DNA of 64,000 bases, taken from positions 1-64,000 of the forward strand of contig CAJKDY010000007.1 of the NCBI GenBank assembly GCA_905198835.1, read 5' to 3'. Under the pieces are notes generated by a model. The model was not told where the DNA came from, did no database searches, and saw nothing but the letters and a program-made list of their open reading frames with translations. Shown piece after piece: positions 52,792 through 61,700 of the stretch. This stretch comes from an uncultured Eubacteriales bacterium. GTDB taxonomy: Bacteria > Bacillota > Clostridia > Oscillospirales > Oscillospiraceae. Positions within the stretch are counted from its first letter, which is position 1. The number at the start of each line of letters is the position of its first letter. Made by a program: the position numbers and the translations under genes.

Positions 52792-55700
52792 TCAATTCCA
52801 CACACGGAACCCTGCCGACAGCAGCCCCACTGTGGGGCCGCCGTCGCTCAGGTCGTCATGGTAAAGCCACCGCGCGTCGATCCAGCACTTGTCCCAGGTC
52901 TCGGGCACGGTATAGCCCTTGGGCAGAGTCTCGTCCACCACGTACTCATGGTCGTTGGCGGCTTCGATGATCTCGTAGTAGGCCCACTGGTCCTTCGTCA
53001 CGTCCGGCCAGGTCATGTACTCGGTGGTACCGTTCCCCGCGATGTGGCTGGCATTGCCGGAGCAGACATACTCGGTGAGCTTGCTCAGGCCCTCTTCATT
53101 CACGCCGCGGTAGAGGTAGGCGTTAAAGATCTTGACCGTCTCGTCACGACGGATGGGATTGAGCGGCTTGAAGGTGCCGTCGGTGTAGCCGTTGACCCAA
53201 CCGTTGGCGTAGGCGGTATAGATGCCGTCCACAGCCCAGGTGCCGGCGTCGCCGATATCGGTGAAGGGCAGCTCCTCGGCGGTCTTGACGCCGCTGAGAC
53301 GGGCCATGACCAGGGCCAGCTCCTGACGGGTGATGGACTGGTCGGGCTTGAAGGTGCCGTCGTCGTAGCCCTTGAACACGTTGTACCGAGAGCAGTAGGC
53401 AATGGCGCTGGCAGCCCAGTGTCCGTCGACGTCGGAGTAGCCGCCGGGATTGCCGTAGTCAGCGCCCTCCACGAAGTTCGGGAGCACCGCGCGGGCGATG
53501 ATGGTGGCCACGCTGGCGCGGTTGATGTTATCGGCGGGTCCGAAGTTGCCGTTGGGATAGCCGATGACATAGTGCTCATGGAAGGGCCGACCCAGGTCAT
53601 AGATGGGCTGGTAGACCGCGTAGAAGATGGTGTCGCCGGTAATGGAAACGCTCTTGGGATCCACCGTCTCACGCTTGGCGTCAGCCGTGGCGTCCCCAGT
53701 GGGTGCGCTCAGGCTCCAGCCCAGGAACTTGTAGCCGTCGATGGCGGTCACGCCGGGCACGTTCTTGACCTTGCCGTTATTGGCCACCTTCTCCATCACG
53801 GGGTCCGTGGTGGTGCCGTAGAGGCCCAGCAGATAGGCGACCTGGTTGGGACAGGCGGGATCGCTGCCTCCGCCGCCACCGCCGCCACCGGCCTTTCTGA
53901 TGATAATGGTGAAGGTATAGGTGGCCACCACGTCATCCTGATCGCCGCCGTCAGCGCTCTCGCCCTTGGCCGTCAGGGTCAGGGTATAGGTGCCCGCCGT
54001 GGCCGACTCCTTATTCAGCGCGGTCAGATCCAGTACGTAGCGTTGCTTGGCTCCGCCGGGCGTCAGGCTCTCAATCTCGTTCAGCGTGCTGAGCTTGGCG
54101 CCAATGGCCAGCAGGTCCTTGGTGCCGGCCACAGTGCCGCCGGCCACAGTAATGTCGTATACCACATCGCCGTAGGCGCCCAGGTCAATGGTGTACGCTC
54201 CCGCATTCGTCGTGCCCTCTGTGATGGTGTCGGCAACGCGGGTGTGGTCGACCTTCGGGCCCTTGTGGTCGGTAAGCGCCGCGTCCGTGCCCTTATAGTC
54301 CTCGAACATCAGCACGGGGATGCCTTCAACAATGTGGATGATATGATCGCCGTCGTCCTCGTCACGCTCCACCTCGATCCGCGGGTCGGTCTTGTCCTTG
54401 CCGTTGACCTTGGTGTTGTCGGTGATCTCAGGCTCAGGATCGGGGGTGTCGGGATCGTCCTTGGTATAGATATAGTTGGGATCGATCTCCACGGTGATCT
54501 CCCGGCCGGTGACCTCCTCATGCTCCTTCTCCGGGGTGACCTTGCCCGGCTTGATGGGCACATTGTCGTGCTTGTCGGGGGTCTTGTCGTCCACCGGCTT
54601 GTCGTCATCGGTGGTGCCGGTGATCTCGGGGGTGGTATCGGTGGGATCGTCCAGCTTCACGTCGATGGTCTCGATGACCTTGGGCTTGACCTCAATGGTC
54701 AACTCATAGGTGGCGGTCACCTCGGGGTGCTCACCGGTGGTGTCCGCGTCGGCTGCCGCCTGGGTGGCGTAGCCGGTGACGGTGTACTTGGCGGTGTGAA
54801 CGCCCACCCACTTGCCGGGGGTGCCGGGCATCTCGGTCAGCTCCAGGTTGAAGGTCTTGGGCGCCTCGCTGCTGAGGAACTTGCCATCCTTAAAGCTCAT
54901 AGGATCGCCGTACACCGTAAAGCCGGTGAGTTCCTCCTTCACCTTCACGCCGTAGACGTCGCCCAGCCCCTTGAGTGTGACCTTGTACTGAGGCTCCACG
55001 TCCAGATAGGTGATGTGCTCACCCTTACGGAAGGTGTTGGCGTTCTCGCCCATGGCGTAGGGCGCGATCCCTTCCTTCACGTCAGGCAGGTTGGGCTCGC
55101 TGTAATCCGTGCCCTCGTAGACCTGGGCCACAGCGCCCTCGGGCTCGTAATGGGCAGTGCCCAGCACGTCGCTGAACAGCAGCGCCAGGTCGGGGGCGTT
55201 GACCGGGAACTTGATGGTGGCAGTGGCCGGCTTGTAGTCGTAGATACCCACATCGTCGTCCGCGTTGGGCTTGTAGGTGAAGGTGAACTTGTAGCTGTTC
55301 TCGTTTTGGTTCCCGGTACCCACATTGGCTCCGGTGCCGTCATAGGTGGCGGGGCTCACCGTCCACGCGCCGGTGTCTACCCGGCTGGCGGCGGCAGTGG
55401 TGGCGGAAACGGTGTCGTTAGCGTTCTCGTCGCTGACCACCTTATCCAGGGTGAAGTACTTCAGATCCACCGGATCGCCGTGGTTGGGATACTCGCCGGC
55501 ATGGCCGTCGGCCTGGAAGTTGGCCAGGAAGCCCGCGCCGTCCACGCCGTTTTCAATGGATACAGGCGTGGTCATCATGTCCACGGTGTAAGGCACGTAC
55601 TTCACATCGCCGGTGTTGATCTCGGTGACCTTCAGGAAGACCACCAGCTCGTCCGTAACGTCATCGCCGTTGATGTCCTTCTCCACGTGGACGCCCTTGG

Positions 55701-58700
55701 CGTAGTTGGCGCCCACCTTGACCTTCACCGCGGTGCCGCCGGGCACGCTATTGTAGGTGCCGTCCAGCTCAAACCAGGCAGTGGCGTCGGTGGTGGCGGC
55801 GGCCAGCTTAGCGGCGTCGAAGGTGACGCTCGCGGCGGTCAGCTCCGCGGCGGTGGCGATGGCCACGTCGAAGCTCTGTCCGTTGACGCCGGTGATGGTC
55901 ACGTCATCCTGGGTGGTGAATTCATCGTCGCCGTAGTACACGCTGGCCTTGGCGTCCTCCGTGACGCTCCACTGGGCCACCTTGAACCGGGCCTCCACAA
56001 TGGCGCCGGGTACGTTGGTGGTAAAGGTAGTGGTCTCCTTGGTGGCGTCGGCCACGGTGGCGATGGCGCCGGCGGCGATAGCCGTGGCGTCCGGGGTGAT
56101 GATCACCCACTTGTCAAACACATAGCCGTCGTCCGGGATGGCCACGATGTCGCCCACCACGACCTTCTTGCCGTCCACAGTCTGGACGGTGAGGCTCTGG
56201 GTGCTGATCACGTCGGCGGGATCGGGCTTACCATCCAGGGTGACCTTGCCGTGGTAGACCGGGGTGGTCTCGCCCGCGGCCTTTACATCCTGGACCCGGG
56301 CGGTGATCTCCACCGCGGCGGCGGTGACGGTCAACTTCACGTCGGGGCTGTAGACGTCGTCAGCCGTGGAGCCGGCGGTGTCCTTGGTGTTGTCCTTGAA
56401 CTGGATCGTGTAGTCGTTGTCCTCCAGGCCGTTCAGGGTCAGGTTGGCCTTGATCCAGCTCTCCTTGATCACATAGTCGCCGGTCTTGCCGATGTCGGCG
56501 GCGGTGGCCGTGCCGTCGTTCGCCACGCCCGCCACCTGGTCAAAGTCGGCCAGGGCCAGGGTCTTGGAGGTTGTGCCGTCCTTGAAGCTGCCGGTGATCA
56601 CCACGCTCACATCGCCGCTGCCGTCGTTCTTGGTGTAGGTGAAGGTGCGGTTGGCGGGCACGTCGGCGCCATAGAGGTCATAGGTGCTGTCCTTGACCAG
56701 GGTGGGTAGCAAATCGAACATGGCGTAGACCGTGGAGTCGGTCACCGGCCAGAAATAGGTCTCGGCCGTGGTCGCTCCGTCGCCGGTCTTGTCGGCATTC
56801 TTGGTAAAGGAGCCGCTCTCCGCCTTGGGCGTATCCGTGCTGTTGGTGTCCTCGCCGTACCAGCCCACGAAGAAGTGGCCCTGGGCCGCGGTCTGCTTCA
56901 GATTCACATAGCCGTCAGTGCCCGGCGCGGTCAGACCGTTGCCGTCCAGCGCGGTAGGCGCGGCGGTCACGGTGCCCCGGGTGGGATCGGCCGTGGGCGA
57001 CTGGGTCACCTTGCCGGTGTTGTCCCGCTGCAGATCGGCCTTGCTGACCACCACCTTGACCTCCATGGTGATCTCCACAGGCCCGGCCACATTGGCGCCC
57101 AGGAAGTTGTAGTCGTTGCCGTCGATGGCCGCATAGAGTTTATGGCCGCTGTCGGCGGGCTGGACGGTGTAGTCCAGGACCCCAGCGCCAGTCACGGTGC
57201 TGACGCCGTCGGCCGCCTTGTTGCTCTGGAGCACTGTGGCTCCCGCCGCCACCAGCTCGGCCTCGGTGATCACACCGTCGTGATCGGCGTCGGGATCGGT
57301 ATCCTTGGCCAGCCGGTACCAGCGGACCTCGGCGTCGATGGTGTCGTTGGTGCCGTTATGGTGGGTGGTGTTGTCCACCACATCGTAGGTAGGCGTGGGC
57401 ACGTTGGCGTGGGTGTGGAGCAGCGCCTTGGAGGAGACCTGGGCCTTAATGGTCTGGCCCTTGGCCGCGGTGGACTGGTTCAGGCTGATAGCCACCGTAG
57501 GCGTGGTGTCCACGATCTTCAAGGTCAAGGGCTTAGTCACCTTCTTGGCGTCCTCGTTGACCTCGTCCTTGTTGGTCATCTCCAGAGAGAGCTGGATGTA
57601 GTCGCCCTCGGTGAGACCGTCCTTGGCTCCGGTAGCGGTCTCATACTCCTCCAGGTACTTGTCCACCAGCCTCCAGATCTGCGCGATGTTCAGCGTCAGA
57701 TCCTGGTTGTAAAGGTCGCCCATGGTGTCGGACGCGGCGCCGTAGGTGTAGTCGGTACCCATGACCAGCTCCAGAATATCCGCTGTGGCCAGAGTGGTCT
57801 CCGTGCCGTTGTGCTTGACCTTGGTGATGCTCAGCTTGGGATCGATGTAGGTGCCAGAGCCGTCGTTGATCTTCACCGTCCAGTCCTTCTCATACCCCAG
57901 AGGATCCAGGGGGTTCAGATCCCAGCTCTTCTCGATGCCGTACATAACGGGGGGCTGGTCCACGATGTTCAGCTCCAGGTCGATGGAGTCGATCAGGAGC
58001 TCGGCGTTGGCGATGCCGGCGGTGGCGTCATCGGGATAGAGCGTGGTATTGGTCAGAACGCCCGCGTCGTAGACCCAGATGATGGCCTTGTAGATACCGA
58101 TGTCATAGCCCTTGGTATCGTCAAAGTCCACGTTCTGGTCGCCCGCGCCCTCGTTGGCCTTGTAGTCCTTGGCCCAGGCGGCGGACATATTCACCTTATT
58201 GGTGCCGCCCCGCTCGGTCACCTGGCCGGGATTGAGCGTCACCGGGAAGTGACCGCCGGCGTCCAGCTGGATGCTGGCACTGTCTACCACAGACCCGGCC
58301 GTCGCGGTGAAATAGGGTGCGGTAATGGCGCTCTCGGTCCCCGCCCGCAGGGCGTTCCAGACCGTCTTGGCGTCAATGGGCGCGCCGGTGGCGGGATCAA
58401 ACTGGTAGGTGATCAACAGCGTGGCGTCTCCGTTGATGGTGGTGGAGCCGGGGTTGGAGGCTACGCCGTCCTCCAGCAGAGACTGGCTGAGCAGATAGTC
58501 CTTGGAAAGCTCCTTAGTCCTGGGCGTGCCGTCCAGCTGCAGCATGGGAATACCCTGGAAACTGGCGGTGAGAATGGCGTTCTTACTGGGAATGAACTGG
58601 GTGGCCTTCTCCTTGTTCTTGCCGTCCACGAAGCTGCCCGAGCTGGCTGTGGCGATCCACTGGGTGAACTCGTTCACCGCGGTGCCCAGGATCGTGACCT

Positions 58701-61700
58701 CCACGTCCACGGCCTGGACCGGATCGGTCTCCGCCGCCACGTAGGCCACGTGGTCATCCTGCTCGCCGTAAGTGGCGCTGCCCAAGCCGGGCTTGACGAT
58801 CAGGCCGTCGGCGGCGTTGGCGTCAGGCACCACGGCCTGGACCCGGTAGGCGGTCTTCAGGTCGTCCTGAGCCAGGGGGCTGACCACGGCGGCGGCGATC
58901 TTGGCGTCGTCGCTGAGATCGGTGCCGGCGGGCACCGCCACGGCGTAGACGGTGTAGACGTTGCCGTTTTTGTCAATGCCCGCGGCGAGGTTGGTGTTGG
59001 GCGTGACCGTGCCGGTGGCGCTCGTCTGCTTGCCCGCCAGCTTGGCGCCCTTGGCGGCAATGGCGGTGGCGTTACCGGCCAGGCCCGCCTTCATGATCTC
59101 GGCGGCGGTGGGCGCCACCAGGGAGGTAGCGGGCGCGGCGTAGTTCCCGGCGCTGTCAGCGTCGCCGCCGTGGGTGGTATCCACCATGACCCAGTAAATG
59201 TCCACCGGACCGTCGGAAGTGACGGTAAAGCTGTCGATCTTACCGGTCTGGCGGTTGCCGTCGCTGCTGGCGGCCACCTCCAGCTTGGGCGCGGTGGCCG
59301 GGAAGGTGTAGACCAGCGTCAGGGTGTCGTCATCGGCGGTGGTCTTGCTCACAGTCACCTTAGTGGTGGTGTTGTCATGCTTGTGGCCATCGATGGTATA
59401 GCCGAAGTTCTTCTCCTGCTCGGCGGCGGTGTTGTCGCCGGGAGTGGTGTCGTCCACATTGGTCACATAGGTGTTGTCAAACTCATGGTTGTCGTCGGCC
59501 TTGTAGACCAGGGTGACGGTGTAGGCCTTACCGGGCTGGAATGTGTCGGTAGCGGGATCGAGCACATTGCCGTCCTTATCCGTCCACTGAATAGACTCTA
59601 GCTTGCCGCCCACAACGCTGGGATCGGGATAGATGTTCTCCGTCACCGTCACGTCAGGCTTCTTGGGATCGTCGGGATCATAGACAGGCGCGTCGATGTC
59701 CGTGGGCTTCACCCGGATGATGGGGGCCTTGACCACCTCATACTTCGGGGTATATGTCACCTTGTTGGCCACCAGGATCTCCTGGGTGGTGGCGTCAAAG
59801 GTGCCGGTGTAGGTCGCCACGCTCTTGCCCGTAGGCACGGTGATCTCAAAGGTGACGTACTCTCCCACAGCCAGGTCCACAGAGCCGTCGGTGAGGTCCA
59901 CGGTCGTTCCGGTGACCTCATTCTTCCATGCCTTGGTCAGATCGTAGGTAAAGTCGCCCGCGGTGAAGGTGGGCGTCACCACCAGATCCTCCAAGGTCGC
60001 GTCGCCGGTGTTCACCAAGCGCAGCTTATAGGTGCCGCCGCTGGCGTAGCCGTAGACCAGGCCGGACTTGGTAAAGGCGTTGCTGTTGACGAACTCATCG
60101 GCGGGCTTGGTGGTCGCTTCGGTGTAGACGAAGTTATCCTGCCAGGTCAGCTCGTACTTGGACGCCTTCAGCTCGATCTTACCGGTGGCGTCGCCGGTGA
60201 TAGAGAACTCGCCGTCGGCCATGATATCGGTCCCGGTGGGCATCTCCACCGCCACGATGGTGGTCCCCTTCTTAGCGGTGGGCGCAACCTTATAAGCTCC
60301 GGCGGGCACATCGGCGAAGACGGCGGTACCCACGGCGTCGATGGTGCTGCCCGCCGTAGTGGGCAGAGTCTTGCCGGTAAAGGTGGTGTCCTCCTCGGTG
60401 GTGGTCAGGGCCACGCTGGTGAGGGAGCCCGCGCCGGTGACGTTAAAGGTGATGGTGTAGAGCTTCTGCTTCAACTCCACCGACGCGGTCTTCTGGTAGA
60501 TATTGGCGGGGACCAGGTCGGCGGTGCTGTCCACCACGTCGCCGGTGGTGGGATAGGTGATGCCGGAGGTATTGCCGAAGGTGGTGCCGCTGGGGGTAGC
60601 CCCGTCGCTCCAACCCAGGGTGTAGTGGGGCTTGTATGCCGCTTCATCCCAGCTCTGGGCGGTGGCGGCGTCGTTGTCGGTATTGGCGGCCACCTGGAGC
60701 TTCACCTTCATCACGCTGAGCACCGGGGTGGTGCTGACGCCGACGGCGTCGGCGGCCACGTGGGTGATCTTGCCGTAGGTCGCGCCGGTAGCGGTGCCCT
60801 TGAGCCACAGGGAGACGGCGTCTGCCATGACCTTGGTGTCATCCATGGCGGAGGCAAAGCCGTCATAGGTGTTGGCCACGGTCATGGTGGGCTTGAAGTT
60901 CACGTTATAGTAGTTCACTTCCACCTGGCTGAGCGCGCTGTTGTCTGCCTGCTTACCCAGGGTGAGGCCGGTGTCCTCAAAGACGCCGCTGCCCTTGAAG
61001 GTCTCGGCATAGACCTTGTAGGTCTTACCCATATCCACCGGGGCGGTATAATACCGGCCGGTGTTCCAGTCCGTCTCGATGCCCTTGGCGTCCAGATCGG
61101 TCTCGGTGCTCTCCAGCAGCTTGATACCGTAGCCGGGATCAGCCGTACCGGTCTGCGGCTGCTGCACGGTATCCAGCTTGACGATGATCTTCACATCGCC
61201 CTTGGTAACGATGGCGTCAGATACGGCAAAGTCGGTGGCGTTCACCAGGCTGGGCGTCGCCGTATCATTGGGGGCGTAGGCCACCAGGAAGAGCTTGCCG
61301 TTCAGATCGGCCGTCTGCACGGTGTACTGCTTGGTCTGGCCACCGTTGGCGGTCAGCAGCACCACATCGGCGGAGGCGGAGGCCTTCTTCACCAGCTGGC
61401 CGTTGGCGTTGATCTCCACCGCGGCGGCAATATCGGCCTTGCTCTTGCCCGAGCCGGCGCGGACCCACTGGTACTTCACGTCGGTGTTGTCCGCCAGGGC
61501 GGGGGCGGCGATGGAGTCGGCGGCCACATCGTTGGCGCCGTCATTCACCTTAACATTGCCAAAGCCGCCGGTCGTACCGTTGGTAGCGCCCGTGAGCTGG
61601 ACGGTGTCGCCCTCGCCGGGCACATAGGTGGTGTTGGTGGTCGCGTTGGCCGTGTCGGTCCGGGTGGTGGCCACATCCACGATGGGCAGCGGCTCCACCT

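Noticed and set aside
51760..56709. A 1,649-codon open frame on the plus strand opposite the SLH genes
   Set aside because: It crosses two minus-strand genes with clear SLH motifs and an intergenic RBS. Its Val/Gly/His-rich translation has no domain and is a codon-bias shadow.
56875..59601. A 908-codon open frame on the plus strand opposite the giant protein
   Set aside because: The same codon-bias effect in a Thr/Asp/Val-rich gene; no RBS-supported start and no recognisable domain.
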